Positions 52,102-61,404 of a DNA stretch of 64,000 nucleotides are shown one piece after another. Each line of letters opens with the position of its first letter. Positions within the stretch are counted from its first letter, which is position 1. A program made the position numbers and the translations under genes. This DNA is from Thalassospira sp. (GTDB lineage Bacteria; Pseudomonadota; Alphaproteobacteria; Rhodospirillales; Thalassospiraceae): assembly GCF_002709775.1 (NCBI RefSeq), contig NZ_PAQR01000002.1:105807-169806 (forward strand), read 5' to 3'. The notes under the pieces are model-generated. The model was not told where the DNA came from. It worked only from the letters and a program-made list of their open reading frames with translations, and ran no database searches.

Positions 52102-52842
52102 ATGTCTGCCAATGAAAACAGAACGGCCATCATCACCGGCGCCTCGCGCGGTATTGGCGTAGCCCTCGCCAAGCGTCTGGCAGCCGATGGCTTTGCCGTT
52201 GTCATCAACTATGCCAATTCTGCAAAGGCCGCAGAGGAACTGGCCGAAAGCCTGAAATCCCAGGGCCACAAGGCGCTTGCGGTCAAGGCCGATATCGCCC
52301 GCCCGGATGCGGTCACAGCCCTTTTTGACAAGACAATCGCCGAATTTGGCGGGGTGGATGTCATTGTCAATAATGCCGGCGTCATGATGACCACGCCGAT
52401 TGCCGACATGGATGACGCCACCTATGACGCGATGATGGATATCAATGTGCGTGGCACCTTCAACATGCTGCGCGAAGGGGCCAAGCATCTGCGTGATCAT
52501 GGCCGGGTGATCAATTTCTCGACCACAGCCCTTCACCTCAAACTGCCGGGCTATGCCGTCTATAACGCCACCAAGGCCGCGGTCGAAGCCATGACAGCCG
52601 TCTATGCCAAGGAACTGCGCGGTCGCCAGATCACGGTCAATGCCGTCGCCCCCGGGCCGGTAGCAACCGAACTGTTCCTGAGTGGCAAGACCGATGAGCA
52701 GATCGCCCAGTTCTCCAAAATGCCGCCGCTTGAACGGCTTGGGGAACCGGGTGACATCGCCGGTGTGGTGTCCTTCCTGGCCGGAACGGATTCCGGTTGG
52801 GTCGACGGTCAGACCATCCGCGCCAATGGCGGTTTGGCTTAA
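52102..52842 (+). CDS. Short-chain dehydrogenase/reductase
   Basis: A classical SDR of 246 residues: cofactor motif TGASRGIGVALAKRLAADG, NNAGV, catalytic YNATKAA (as YAVYNATK) and the end DGQTIRANGGLA. The FabG-like form usually uses NADP(H). Substrate unknown. AGGAGACTTTCT precedes the ATG. Paired with the divergent LysR gene. Confidence 0.9.
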   Translation: MSANENRTAIITGASRGIGVALAKRLAADGFAVVINYANSAKAAEELAESLKSQGHKALAVKADIARPDAVTALFDKTIAEFGGVDVIVNNAGVMMTTPIADMDDATYDAMMDINVRGTFNMLREGAKHLRDHGRVINFSTTALHLKLPGYAVYNATKAAVEAMTAVYAKELRGRQITVNAVAPGPVATELFLSGKTDEQIAQFSKMPPLERLGEPGDIAGVVSFLAGTDSGWVDGQTIRANGGLA

Positions 52843-52949
52843 ACCGTAAGCTGCGTTGGTCCATATGATTGCGGGAATCCTTGGCGTGGAATCGGCATCA
52901 TCCCCCCATCCCCGTGCCGGTTTCTTCTGACGGTTCCTGCAGTACACGC

Positions 52950-52986
52950 AATGATGTCGCCTGACACACCAGCAGGCGGCATCATT
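52950..52986 (+). terminator. Hairpin after the SDR gene
   Basis: AATGATG-CGCCTG pairs with CAGGCG-CATCATT (13 pairs, one T-G mismatch) around a 9-base loop. There is no T-run, so it is a probable but not certain end of the SDR transcript. The rest of the gap 52843-53097 shows nothing recognisable. Confidence 0.45.
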
Positions 52987-53097
52987 GCCATTTGGCGGCC
53001 ACCCCATACACCAAAAGTGAACAATCCCAGACCTTTGGCGACTTGTGCAATCACCGAGCTTTGCCCATGATGTCCCGCCATCAGGAAAGGGATTTTA

Positions 53098-53589
53098 ATG
53101 TCAAACACCACCGCAGCTGCCGACATCACGTTTCGCTATGCCACCCGCGATGACCTGCCCGCCATCGTCGCCCTTCTGGCCGATGACGAAAAAGGCAAAA
53201 CCCGCGAGGAATTTACCGATCCGCTGCCCGATGCCTATTACGCCGCGTTTGATGGCATGGAATCCCAATCGACCGATGCGCTGCCCAACAAATACCTGCT
53301 CGCCGTTCAAGGCACCGATATTGTCGGCTGTTTGCAACTGACCCTGATTGCCGGACTGTCGCGTCGCGGACAGCTGCGCGCCCAGATCGAAGGGGTCCGG
53401 GTGGCGAGTTCTGCGCGCGGTCAGAAAATTGGCGAAAAGCTGATCATTGAATCCGTTTCGATTTCGAAATCACTAGGTGCGGCGCTTTTGCAGTTCACCA
53501 CCGATAAAACCCGCAAGGATGCCCATCGCTTCTATGAACGGCTCGGTTTTGTCGCCAGCCACGAAGGCATGAAAATGCAGATTTCGTAA
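53098..53589 (+). CDS. GNAT family N-acetyltransferase
   Basis: A 163-residue GNAT domain: ITFRYATRDDLPAIVALLADDEKGKTREEF at the start, GVRVASSARGQKIGEKLI for acetyl-CoA and LLQFTTDKTRKDAHRFYERLGFVASHEGMK at the end. This subgroup often acts on small molecules or aminoglycoside-like substrates, but none can be named. AGGAAAGGG precedes the ATG. Confidence 0.88.
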   Translation: MSNTTAAADITFRYATRDDLPAIVALLADDEKGKTREEFTDPLPDAYYAAFDGMESQSTDALPNKYLLAVQGTDIVGCLQLTLIAGLSRRGQLRAQIEGVRVASSARGQKIGEKLIIESVSISKSLGAALLQFTTDKTRKDAHRFYERLGFVASHEGMKMQIS

Positions 53590-53705
53590 GGTTTTAGGTG
53601 GTTTTCGCCCGCCCATTTGGACTGTTTTGCGCTTGCGCAATACCATTGGCCCCGATCTTTGCTAGGATGGTTATCCTACCCCAACGCACAAGATCGGAGG
53701 CCCCC

Positions 53706-53999
53706 ATGAATTTGATCGAACTGCAGGATCTCGCCCGCGAACGCGGCTTTTCCCATGTTTTCAGCGCATCGGACAATCACGTCACCTGTGATGGCCGTGA
53801 AACCCGCTATCACGCCGATGACCTGACCATCATTGATTGCCGGTCGGTTGATGCCGGCACCGATCCGGGCGACGATGCCACGCTTTACATGATCGAGGCC
53901 AAGGATGGCACGCGCGGCATGCTGATCGTGCCCGACAGCTTCCACACCGATCCGGACAAGGCCGAACTGGTCGATCATTTGCGCCGCAAGCAAGGATAG
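53706..53999 (+). CDS. Small conserved protein, first of a tandem pair
   Basis: A 97-residue acidic protein with no signal peptide. Pattern: LQDLARERGFSHVF, a short middle region, then VDAGTDPGDDATLYMIEAKDGTRGMLIVPDSFHTDP and AELVDHLRR. About half its residues match the next gene, so the two arose by duplication. It weakly resembles short Bacteroidetes proteins often labelled phosphoribosylpyrophosphate synthetase, a doubtful label. Function unknown. GGAGG lies 5 bases before the ATG. Confidence 0.8.
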   Translation: MNLIELQDLARERGFSHVFSASDNHVTCDGRETRYHADDLTIIDCRSVDAGTDPGDDATLYMIEAKDGTRGMLIVPDSFHTDPDKAELVDHLRRKQG

Positions 54000-54074
54000 C
54001 GCGACTACCTCCGGAACAAGCAGCCGGTCATTGCGTTCCTTAGATATCAGGAATTTTGATCAAGGAGGCCCGCA

Positions 54075-54371
54075 ATGACCTTGGCTGATCTTCAGGCAAA
54101 CGCAAAAGACCACGGCTTTGAACATCATTTCATGGCCGAGGAAGACGGTGTGCGCAGTGACGGCACCGGCAAGCTCTATACCCCCGACGAGCTACGCCTT
54201 GTCCATTCCAACAGCACCGACCACGGCACCGATCCCGGTGACGAGGCAACCCTGTTCATGATCGAGGCCAATGACGGCACCAAGGGTGTCATGATCATGG
54301 CCGATGCCTTTCATGCCGACCCGCACAAGGCCGAAATCATCGACATCCTGCGCCGCAATCGCGCTGCCTGA
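54075..54371 (+). CDS. Small conserved protein, second of a tandem pair
   Basis: A 98-residue paralogue of the preceding gene: LQANAKDHGFEHHF, then TDHGTDPGDEATLFMIEANDGTKGVMIMADAFHADP and AEIIDILRR. The shared TDPGD-ATL-MIEA-DGT core with conserved Phe-His suggests a kept fold. AGGAGG precedes the ATG at good spacing, so both copies are well translated; a 75-bp gap without terminator suggests one transcript. Function unknown. Confidence 0.8.
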   Translation: MTLADLQANAKDHGFEHHFMAEEDGVRSDGTGKLYTPDELRLVHSNSTDHGTDPGDEATLFMIEANDGTKGVMIMADAFHADPHKAEIIDILRRNRAA

Positions 54372-54383
54372 TCACGTGTTTAA

Positions 54384-54416
54384 AAATGCCACCTCGCAAC
54401 CGGCGGGGTGGCATTT
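54384..54416 (+). terminator. Terminator after the tandem small genes
   Basis: Stem AAATGCCACC with GGTGGCATTT and a 13-base loop, 13 bp after the second gene. Confidence 0.75.
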
Positions 54417-54504
54417 CGCAAAATGAACACAAACATGCACCTGTAGCGACATAAAGGGCGCGCTCACTAATGCCGCCTTCTTCGCAACCAAAACAGGCCA
54501 GTCG

Positions 54505-55092
54505 ATGTCGGATTTGTTGCCGTTTATTCGTGCCTGGGTCACCGATCCCAGAAAAGTGTCAGCCATTTCGCCCTCAAGCCCGGCGTTGGCAAGGCTGATC
54601 ACGTCCGAAGTCACCGCGCACAACACCCCGGTTCTGGAACTTGGACCGGGGACGGGTGTGTTTACGCGTGCTTTACTTGATCGCGGTGTGCCGCAGGATG
54701 ATCTGACATTGATCGAAGCCGGACCGGATTTCTCCCGCTTGCTGGCAGAACGGTATCCCAAGGCCCGCGTTTTGCAGATGGATGCCTGCCGGCTGGGCCG
54801 CCAGGGCCTGTTTGGTCCGGGCGAACTGGCAAGTGCGATTAGCGGCCTGCCGCTTTTGTCGATGAAGCCGCGTCAGATCATGGGGATTTTATCGGGCAGT
54901 TTTGAATATCTGCGCGAAGACGGCGCGTTTTACCAGTTCACCTATGGCCCGCGCTGTCCGGTGCCATCTGCCATTCTGGCCCGCCTTGATCTGCAGGCGA
55001 CGCGCATCGGCACCACGGTCCGCAATGTCCCGCCCTCGTCGGTCTACAAGATCGAACGTAAAAGCCGCCCGGACATCCTCCAGACCGCCTGA
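54505..55092 (+). CDS. pmtA: PmtA-like phospholipid N-methyltransferase
   Basis: A 195-residue SAM-dependent methyltransferase of the rhizobial PmtA type, which makes phosphatidylcholine from phosphatidylethanolamine. SAM motif VLELGPGTGVFTRALLDRG (about 43-61), LTLIEAGPDFSRLLAERYP and SGLPLLSMKPRQIM, then GAFYQFTYGPRCPVP. Rhizobial PmtA and rRNA-methylase-like relatives share these motifs, so activity is probable rather than proven. Confidence 0.78.
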   Translation: MSDLLPFIRAWVTDPRKVSAISPSSPALARLITSEVTAHNTPVLELGPGTGVFTRALLDRGVPQDDLTLIEAGPDFSRLLAERYPKARVLQMDACRLGRQGLFGPGELASAISGLPLLSMKPRQIMGILSGSFEYLREDGAFYQFTYGPRCPVPSAILARLDLQATRIGTTVRNVPPSSVYKIERKSRPDILQTA

Positions 55093-55114
55093 GTCCCTAC
55101 AAAAACAGTTTTTC

Positions 55115-56065
55115 CTACTCTGCCGCCTGCATCAGCGATTTGATATCGCGCGACGGGGGCAGGCCGAAATGGCGGCTATATTCGCGGCTGAACTGCGACG
55201 GGCTTTCATAGCCGACCTCAAAGGCCGCTGTGGAGGCATCCATACGTTCCAGCAACATCAAACGCCGTGCTTCATTAAGCCGCATGCGTTTCTGGAACTG
55301 AAGCGGACTCATCGCGGTGATATTGCGAAAATGGTTGTGAAAGGCCGAGCTGCTCAGCCCCGCCAGATCTGCCAGATTCTCGACCTTGCAGGGCTGATCA
55401 TAGTTTTTCTTAAGCCAGTCAATCGCGCGCGCAATCTGATAGCTGTGGCTTTCCGATGATGTGATCTGACGCAACCTTGCACCCTGTTCGCCCATCAAAA
55501 GCCGGTAATAGATTTCCTGTTTGATCAGCGGCGCCAGAACCGGGATATCGCGCGGCGTATTGATCAGATCAAGCAGGCGGTTAAACGCATCAAGCAACGG
55601 ATCGGACACCGCACTTGTCGCAATCCCGCGACGGTCGACCTGCGGGCGTGCCAAGGGCATTTCCGAATTGGTGATCAGTTGCGCCATCATCCGGATATCA
55701 AGGTCAAGCGTCAGGCCGAGATAGGGTTTTTCAACACTCGCCTCCAACACATTTGACACCACCGGCAGATCGACCGAGGTGATCAGGAACTGGTTGGCGT
55801 CATAGTCAAAAACATCCTCGCCCAGCATCACGCGTTTACGACCCTGTCCGATCAGGCAAATGCTTGGTGCCAGCATATAGCTGGTCTGGGCCGTCGGCAT
55901 TTCCCAGCGATGCAGGGTCAATCCGGGCAGCAAGCCCTCGACGGCATTTTCACCCGCCGCCCATTTGGCTATGCGCCCTGCCAGCCCCGGAAACTCACGG
56001 TTTTCTTGTGACTTTCCACTGGTCTCTGGCTGCTTGCTGGATGTCTGTTTTGCGATATCGACCAT
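55115..56065 (-). CDS. AraC-family transcriptional regulator
   Basis: An N-terminal AraC_N (cupin-like) domain ([23 protein letters not shown]) is followed by two HTH motifs, [36 protein letters not shown] and the [19 protein letters not shown] helix, ending with [15 protein letters not shown] at 56065 (316 residues). It is divergent from the SDR gene at 56362. This AraC/SDR pairing is common and the regulator probably controls that gene; the 296-bp gap shows no recognisable site. Confidence 0.9.
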   Translation of the reverse strand: MVDIAKQTSSKQPETSGKSQENREFPGLAGRIAKWAAGENAVEGLLPGLTLHRWEMPTAQTSYMLAPSICLIGQGRKRVMLGEDVFDYDANQFLITSVDLPVVSNVLEASVEKPYLGLTLDLDIRMMAQLITNSEMPLARPQVDRRGIATSAVSDPLLDAFNRLLDLINTPRDIPVLAPLIKQEIYYRLLMGEQGARLRQITSSESHSYQIARAIDWLKKNYDQPCKVENLADLAGLSSSAFHNHFRNITAMSPLQFQKRMRLNEARRLMLLERMDASTAAFEVGYESPSQFSREYSRHFGLPPSRDIKSLMQAAE

Positions 56066-56361
56066 CGCCGGAACTCTCTTGGTTTCGGGCAGGACCGCAA
56101 GTCTCACCCTTTGGAATTTGTCATCATTCTTTAGCACAGCGGCAAACAGAACGGCAACACGATGCTCTTTATATAAGGAGGAATAGGCAAGAATTCCGCA
56201 GGATCATTTTAACGCCCGCACGCGAAGTTGCGTACAATCGGCAACATCAAAAACGGGATCGGCCATTTGTGGCGGGTCCGATGAAATTCTGGTGCAGGGT
56301 CCGGGCGCGGACATTTCGATCCACGCCATTGCGGATCCCGCCAAAACCAAGGAGCAGGAAA

Positions 56362-57108
56362 ATGACCGAGAACATCTCAGGTAAAGTGCTTGTCATCACC
56401 GGCGCATCGAGCGGCATGGGCGAAGCCACTGCACGCGATCTTGCAGCCCAAGGTGCGAAAGTCGTGCTGGGTGCGCGCCGTGCCGACCGTCTGGAAAAGC
56501 TGGTCAAGGAAATAAAGGATGCCGGCGGCGAAGCGATTGCCGTTGCAACCGATGTCACCAAACGCGAAGACGTTCAGAAACTGGTCGATACCGCCAAGGA
56601 AACCTTTGGCAAGGTCGATGTCCTGTTTAACAATGCCGGCCTGATGCCGCTTTCCCCGCTGGAAAGCCTGCGCGTTGATGAATGGGACCAGATGATTGAT
56701 GTCAACATGAAGGGCACGCTTTATGGCATCGCCGCCGCCCTGCCTTACATGAAGGAGCAGAAATCCGGCCAGATCATCAACGTTTCGTCGGTTTATGGTC
56801 ACATCACCGTTGCTACGGGTGCCGTTTACTGCGCAACCAAACATGCGGTGCGCGCCATTTCCGAAGGCCTGCGTCAGGAAGTCAAAGACTACAACATCCG
56901 TGTCACCACCATTTCGCCGGGTGCGGTTTCGACCGAACTGACCAGCCACATTACTGAGCCGGGTCTGGCCGAAGCCGTGACCGACATCGTCAATGATATC
57001 GGTGTTCCGCCCAGCACCATGTCACGCATGGTCGCCTTTGCGATTTCCCAGCCCGAAGATGTCGATGTGAACGAAATCCTGTTCCGCCCGACGGTTCAGA
57101 CCCAGTAA
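56362..57108 (+). CDS. Short-chain dehydrogenase/reductase
   Basis: A 248-residue classical [54 protein letters not shown] and catalytic YCATKHAV. The MPLSPLE and C-terminal [12 protein letters not shown] text fits the YdfG/serine-dehydrogenase-like NADP(H) subgroup. GGAGCAGGAA precedes the ATG; the frame is open far upstream, but that extension has no homology. Confidence 0.9.
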   Translation: MTENISGKVLVITGASSGMGEATARDLAAQGAKVVLGARRADRLEKLVKEIKDAGGEAIAVATDVTKREDVQKLVDTAKETFGKVDVLFNNAGLMPLSPLESLRVDEWDQMIDVNMKGTLYGIAAALPYMKEQKSGQIINVSSVYGHITVATGAVYCATKHAVRAISEGLRQEVKDYNIRVTTISPGAVSTELTSHITEPGLAEAVTDIVNDIGVPPSTMSRMVAFAISQPEDVDVNEILFRPTVQTQ

Positions 57109-57212
57109 GCATCGCCGTTCGACAATTCGCATCCCGGTCTGATCGCCGGGATGCGCTTGCCACTTCCCCACACAAAACGTCCGTGCTCTGACCGGAAAAG
57201 ACAGGAGACACC

Positions 57213-57659
57213 ATGAGACATCTACGCTCATTCTGTACTGCCACGGCTTCGCTGTTGGCAGTTTTGCTCTGTCTTGTCGTGCCGGCCAACGCGACGGAGG
57301 ATAAACCCATGCAAATCACCGTAAGCACCAATGGCGTTTCGATTGCCTATGAACTCAATGACAGCACGGCCTCCAAGGAGCTTTATGCCCAGCTGCCGAT
57401 GACGATTGAGGTCGAGGATTATGGCGGACTTGAAAAGATCTTCTATCCGCCAAACAAACTCGCAACCAGCGACACCCCGCTTGTGAAAAAGGCCAATGTC
57501 GGCACACTTGCCTATTACGCGCCCTGGGGCGATGTCGTGATGTTCTATAAGGGCTTTGGCTCTGCTTCGGGCCTGTATGAGCTGGGCCACGCCGTTTCTG
57601 GCGCGGATCAGATCACGTCCCTTTCCGGCACGATCCAGATCGAAAAGTCCGGCGACTGA
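57213..57659 (+). CDS. Cyclophilin-like fold protein, secreted
   Basis: A 148-residue protein with a signal peptide (about 1-28, ending VPANA). The mature part ITVSTNGVSIAYELNDSTASKELYAQLPMTIEVEDYGGLEKIFYPP and GTLAYYAPWGDVVMFYKGF matches the cyclophilin_like (PF18050-type) family of unknown function, which lacks proven isomerase activity. AGGAGA precedes the ATG. It lies 43 bp before the metallo-hydrolase lipoprotein gene. Confidence 0.8.
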   Translation: MRHLRSFCTATASLLAVLLCLVVPANATEDKPMQITVSTNGVSIAYELNDSTASKELYAQLPMTIEVEDYGGLEKIFYPPNKLATSDTPLVKKANVGTLAYYAPWGDVVMFYKGFGSASGLYELGHAVSGADQITSLSGTIQIEKSGD

Positions 57660-57701
57660 TCCTTTCAATTCCCCTGACAAAGAGCGATACGGGACCGACA
57701 C

Positions 57702-58811
57702 ATGACGAAAATGATCTTCTTTGTGGCAATACTCGCAATCGTTCTTGCCGGGGGTGGCTGCGCCTTTTTGCAGCATCCGAAATTCGGCCCGTCGACCGAG
57801 GATATGCACAGTGCAAAGGTCGCGGCCTCGCCCAACTATGTTGACGGCGAATTTCGCAATCAGCTGGACACCCCGCTTTTTACCGAGGATGTCAGTTTCC
57901 TTGGCATGGTGTGGCGTAACCTGACGGAAGCCAAGCCTGACGATCTGCGCCCGGCCAACCCGTTGCCGAGCAAAAAGATCGACCTCAAGGCGCTTGATAT
58001 CAACCGCGACATCGTCATCTGGCTGGGGCATTCGTCATTTTATGTCCAGCTTGGCGGGCGATCGATCCTGATTGATCCTGTCTTTGCGACCTACGCCGCC
58101 CCTGTGCCCTTTACCAACGAGGCCTTTGACGGGGCAACGCCCTACATGGCCGATGACATGCCCGACATCGACTATCTTCTGATCACCCACGAACACTGGG
58201 ATCATCTTGATTACGATGCGGTTGTCGCACTCCGCCCCAAAACCCGCCATGCGGTCGTCGCACTGGGCATTGCCGCCTATTTCAAGATGTGGGGCTATGA
58301 CGAAGGCCAGATCCATGAGCTGGACTGGAATGAAAGCCTGACGCTTGATCCGGGCCTGACCCTGCATGCCCTGCCAGCCCGTCACTATACCCGCCGTCTG
58401 TTTGCCTCCAATCAGGCGCTTTGGGTGGCGTTCGCGCTGATCTCGGATGACAAGCGCCTGTTCTTTAGCGGCGATAGCGGCTATGGCCCGCACTTTGCCG
58501 AAATCGGCGAAAATTTCGGCGGCTTTGACCTCGTCGCCCTTGATGGCGGCCAATATAATCCAAGCTGGGCCTATATCCACATGACCCCGGAAGAAGCCGC
58601 CATTGCGGCCGAGGAACTCGGTACCAAGGCCCTTATGCCGGCCCATGTTGGCAAATTCGCCATTTCCAACCATTCCTGGAAAGAACCGTTTGATCGCTTT
58701 GCTGCGGCCAGCGAAGGCAAATCCTATCACCTCGTCACGCCACTCATCGGCGCGCCGGTTGATCTGGATGCAGAATTGCCGGAATTCCCGCGCTGGTGGG
58801 AAGATCAGTAA
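57702..58811 (+). CDS. MBL-fold metallo-hydrolase, UlaG/NAPE-PLD-like lipoprotein
   Basis: A 369-residue protein with a lipoprotein-type signal (VLAGGGC lipobox, C20). The metallo-beta-lactamase domain has WLGHSSFYVQLGGRSILIDPVFA, the metal motif LLITHEHWDHLDYD, FFSGDSGYG and MPAHVGKF, all of the COG2220 group that includes UlaG and N-acylphosphatidylethanolamine phospholipase D. An envelope location and lipid-like substrate are plausible but inferred. Confidence 0.87.
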   Translation: MTKMIFFVAILAIVLAGGGCAFLQHPKFGPSTEDMHSAKVAASPNYVDGEFRNQLDTPLFTEDVSFLGMVWRNLTEAKPDDLRPANPLPSKKIDLKALDINRDIVIWLGHSSFYVQLGGRSILIDPVFATYAAPVPFTNEAFDGATPYMADDMPDIDYLLITHEHWDHLDYDAVVALRPKTRHAVVALGIAAYFKMWGYDEGQIHELDWNESLTLDPGLTLHALPARHYTRRLFASNQALWVAFALISDDKRLFFSGDSGYGPHFAEIGENFGGFDLVALDGGQYNPSWAYIHMTPEEAAIAAEELGTKALMPAHVGKFAISNHSWKEPFDRFAAASEGKSYHLVTPLIGAPVDLDAELPEFPRWWEDQ

Positions 58812-58843
58812 GACTTCGGTTTGCTGTCAATGCAGGCAGGAGC

Positions 58844-60355
58844 TTAGCGGCGATAGACCATCTGGCGGTAATTCAGCGCCTCGGCGATGTGGCCACGCTT
58901 GACAGCACCACTGCCTGACAGGTCGGCAATCGTGCGGGCAACCCGCAGAATCCGGTGATATCCGCGGGCTGACAGCTTCATCTGACGTGCGGCATCCTGC
59001 AGCAATCCGCGGCTATCCGCATCAAGCCCGGCGGCATTTTGCAGGGTTTCACCATCGGCCTCGGCATTGGTTGAGATGTTTTCGTTTTTATATCGTAACA
59101 TTTGCAGTTCGCGTGCCAGAAACACCCGTTCGCGCACCGTCTGGCTGGTTTCGCCTTTGCCCGGTAAATCAAGGTCTTCGGGCTTGACCGCCGGGACTTC
59201 GATCTGGATATCAAACCGATCCAGAAGGGGTCCTGAAAGCCTTGCCTGATATTCCTCGCCACAACGTGGCGCCCGGGTACAAGCCAGTTCGTTATCGCCC
59301 AGATAACCACAGCGACACGGGTTCATTGCCGCCACCAGCTGCACGCGTGCGGGATAGGTCACATGTGCATTGGCGCGCGCGACCGACACCTGCCCGGTTT
59401 CAAGCGGCTGGCGCAGGGCATCAAGCACATTGCGCTGAAATTCCGGTAATTCATCAAGAAACAGCACACCATTATGCGCCAATGAGATCTCGCCCGGCCG
59501 CACCCGATGGCCCCCGCCAACGAGGGCTGGCATCGAGGCTGAATGATGTGGTTGCCGGAACGGGCGGGTTCGGATCAGGCCGCCTTCTGGCAACATGCCC
59601 GACACCGAATGAATGACCGTGGTTTCAAGCGCCTGTCTGGCATCAAGATCGGGCAGAATACCCGGCAAGCGCGCGGCAAGCATCGATTTCCCCGATCCCG
59701 GCGGGCCCGACATCAAAAGGTTATGGCCACCGGCTGCCGCGATCTCAAGCGCGCGTTTGGCACTTTCCTGCCCCTTGATATCGCGCAGATCGCCATGGAA
59801 ATCATTGATCTCATCCGCATCGCGGCGGATCGGCCGCGGCAGAATTTGCGTGCCCTTGAAATGATTGATCAGCCGGACAAGGCTTGGGGCCGCCAGGATT
59901 TCCAGATCACCGGCCCAAAGTGCTTCCGCCCCGTTGGCTTCTGGGCAAATTACCCCGCATTCCTGCATTCCGGCTTCCATGGCGGCGGGCAAAACCCCGC
60001 CCACCTTGGTGATACTGCCATCAAGCCCCAATTCGCCCAGCACCAGGAACCGCTCGATATCGTCATGGCCGATGACATCCATCTCGGCGAGGATACCCAG
60101 CGCAATCGGCAGATCAAAATGCGATCCTTCCTTCAAAAGGTCGGCCGGGGCGAGATTGATGGTAATCCGCTTGGGCGGCAGGGCCAGACCCATGGCCGAA
60201 AGCGCAGATCGCACCCGTTCGCGCGCCTCGGACACCGCCTTGTCGGGCAGGCCAACCACGGTAAAGGCCGGCAAACCACTTGCCATCTGCACCTGAACGT
60301 CGACCGGTATGGTTTCAATCCCGGCAAAGGCAACTGTCGTAACCCGCGCTGTCAA
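58844..60355 (-). CDS. comM: Mg-chelatase-like AAA+ ATPase, ComM/YifB family
   Basis: Helicase-type AAA+ protein; ComM aids branch migration during natural transformation. An N-terminal Lon-like domain (ARVTTVAFAGIETIPVDVQVQM) is followed by Walker A MSGPPGSGKSMLAARLPG, Walker B LFLDELPEF and a C-terminal Mg-chelatase domain with RGYHRILRVARTIADL. The family begins just before ARV, so the TTG at 60355 (503 residues) is preferred over the TTG at 60409. No competence genes are nearby. Confidence 0.9.
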   Translation of the reverse strand: MTARVTTVAFAGIETIPVDVQVQMASGLPAFTVVGLPDKAVSEARERVRSALSAMGLALPPKRITINLAPADLLKEGSHFDLPIALGILAEMDVIGHDDIERFLVLGELGLDGSITKVGGVLPAAMEAGMQECGVICPEANGAEALWAGDLEILAAPSLVRLINHFKGTQILPRPIRRDADEINDFHGDLRDIKGQESAKRALEIAAAGGHNLLMSGPPGSGKSMLAARLPGILPDLDARQALETTVIHSVSGMLPEGGLIRTRPFRQPHHSASMPALVGGGHRVRPGEISLAHNGVLFLDELPEFQRNVLDALRQPLETGQVSVARANAHVTYPARVQLVAAMNPCRCGYLGDNELACTRAPRCGEEYQARLSGPLLDRFDIQIEVPAVKPEDLDLPGKGETSQTVRERVFLARELQMLRYKNENISTNAEADGETLQNAAGLDADSRGLLQDAARQMKLSARGYHRILRVARTIADLSGSGAVKRGHIAEALNYRQMVYRR

Positions 60356-60454
60356 TTGGCCGCCCCCGTAACCCAAAGTTGCATTACTTTGACGGGAAAT
60401 AGGTATCAAGGCAACATATCGTTCAGCGACAGTGGCTTGGCAGTCAGTGACTGC

Positions 60455-60862
60455 CTATGCCGGGCCCATATCGGTATTGATCATCCAGGGCGTGCCGAAC
60501 TTGTCATTCACCAGACCAAACCCCTTCGACCAGAAGGTTTCTTCAAACGGCATAATCACAGTGCCACCAACGGCAAGACCATCGAAATACTCGCGGGCCT
60601 TGGCAGCGGTCGGCGCATGAATCGAGATGTTCATGCCCTTCATCGCCTCAAAGTTACCCGGTGGGCAGTCTGAGGCCATGATGTTCCAGCCATCACCGAC
60701 CAAGCAGGCATGCGCCATCTTGTCGGCCATATCGGGCATGTCACCGGCCATCGGGGTATCGCCATAGGGAACGACGATCAGTTCACCCCCCAGAACAGAT
60801 TGATAAAACTCCATTGCCGGGCAGCAATTGCCGTCAAAATTCAAATAGCTGATCACTTTCAT
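60455..60862 (-). CDS. PhnB-like VOC-superfamily protein
   Basis: A 135-residue protein: ISYLNFDGNCCPAMEFYQSVLGGELIVVPYGDTP and WSKGFGLVNDKFGTPWMIN define the PhnB subgroup of VOC proteins, sometimes labelled 3-demethylubiquinone methyltransferase-like. Function unknown. GGAAG precedes the ATG at 60862. It follows the SnoaL-like gene by 37 bp on the same strand. Confidence 0.85.
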   Translation of the reverse strand: MKVISYLNFDGNCCPAMEFYQSVLGGELIVVPYGDTPMAGDMPDMADKMAHACLVGDGWNIMASDCPPGNFEAMKGMNISIHAPTAAKAREYFDGLAVGGTVIMPFEETFWSKGFGLVNDKFGTPWMINTDMGPA

Positions 60863-60899
60863 CGGGGCTTCCTTCGCAAGAGAGGATCGGTGGGGCGAC

Positions 60900-61337
60900 T
60901 TATGGTTCAAGCCCGAACTGGGCCTGACAATTTTCTAAGTCAAACGGCACGGAAAAATGTTCATGCACGATGCGCCATTGGCCGTCGCGCTTTTCAAGAT
61001 GAGTGCTTGAACGCATCCAGCTTGCCTGTTCGCTGCCATCCTGTGCGCGCATGCCACAACGGATCAGGAAGTGCGCAACACCAAGATGACCAGAGACGCG
61101 AATGTTTGGTGTTTGAATCTCGATAACCATCTCAGAATCTTGGGACAGACATTTTTCCCAATGGGCGCGGTAATCGGTGGCACCGGTAAATTGCAGCGGT
61201 CCAGCCGCGTCATAGGAACAGATATCTGGGTGATAAAGCTCCATGATCGCATCGATATCCTTGTCGCGATTGGCCGTCGCCCAACGATCAAAAAGATTAG
61301 CAATCGCCTGACGGTCCTTGGCTTGTTTTTCTGACAT
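60900..61337 (-). CDS. SnoaL/NTF2-like fold protein
   Basis: A 145-residue protein: AIANLFDRWATANRDKDIDAIMELYHPDICSYDAAGPLQFTG is a classic SnoaL-like start, and VAHFLIRCGMRAQDG...WRIVHEHFSVPFD completes the fold. Such proteins are isomerase-like or ligand-binding; activity unknown. AGGA precedes the ATG at 61337. Sandwiched between two PhnB-like genes in one leftward group. Confidence 0.82.
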   Translation of the reverse strand: MSEKQAKDRQAIANLFDRWATANRDKDIDAIMELYHPDICSYDAAGPLQFTGATDYRAHWEKCLSQDSEMVIEIQTPNIRVSGHLGVAHFLIRCGMRAQDGSEQASWMRSSTHLEKRDGQWRIVHEHFSVPFDLENCQAQFGLEP

Positions 61338-61404
61338 CAGAATTATCCTGGCTGTGGTGGTGCAAGGGGGATTTGGTCGTTGCAGCGAAACGGAGCCAGA
61401 TCGG

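Noticed and set aside
52009..53007. Open frame of 332 codons on the minus strand
   Set aside because: Antisense to the SDR gene with its complete cofactor and catalytic motifs.
55864..56361. 166-codon upstream extension of the SDR frame
   Set aside because: It overlaps the divergent AraC gene in antisense, and the ATG at 56362 has a strong ribosome binding site and begins the SDR homology.
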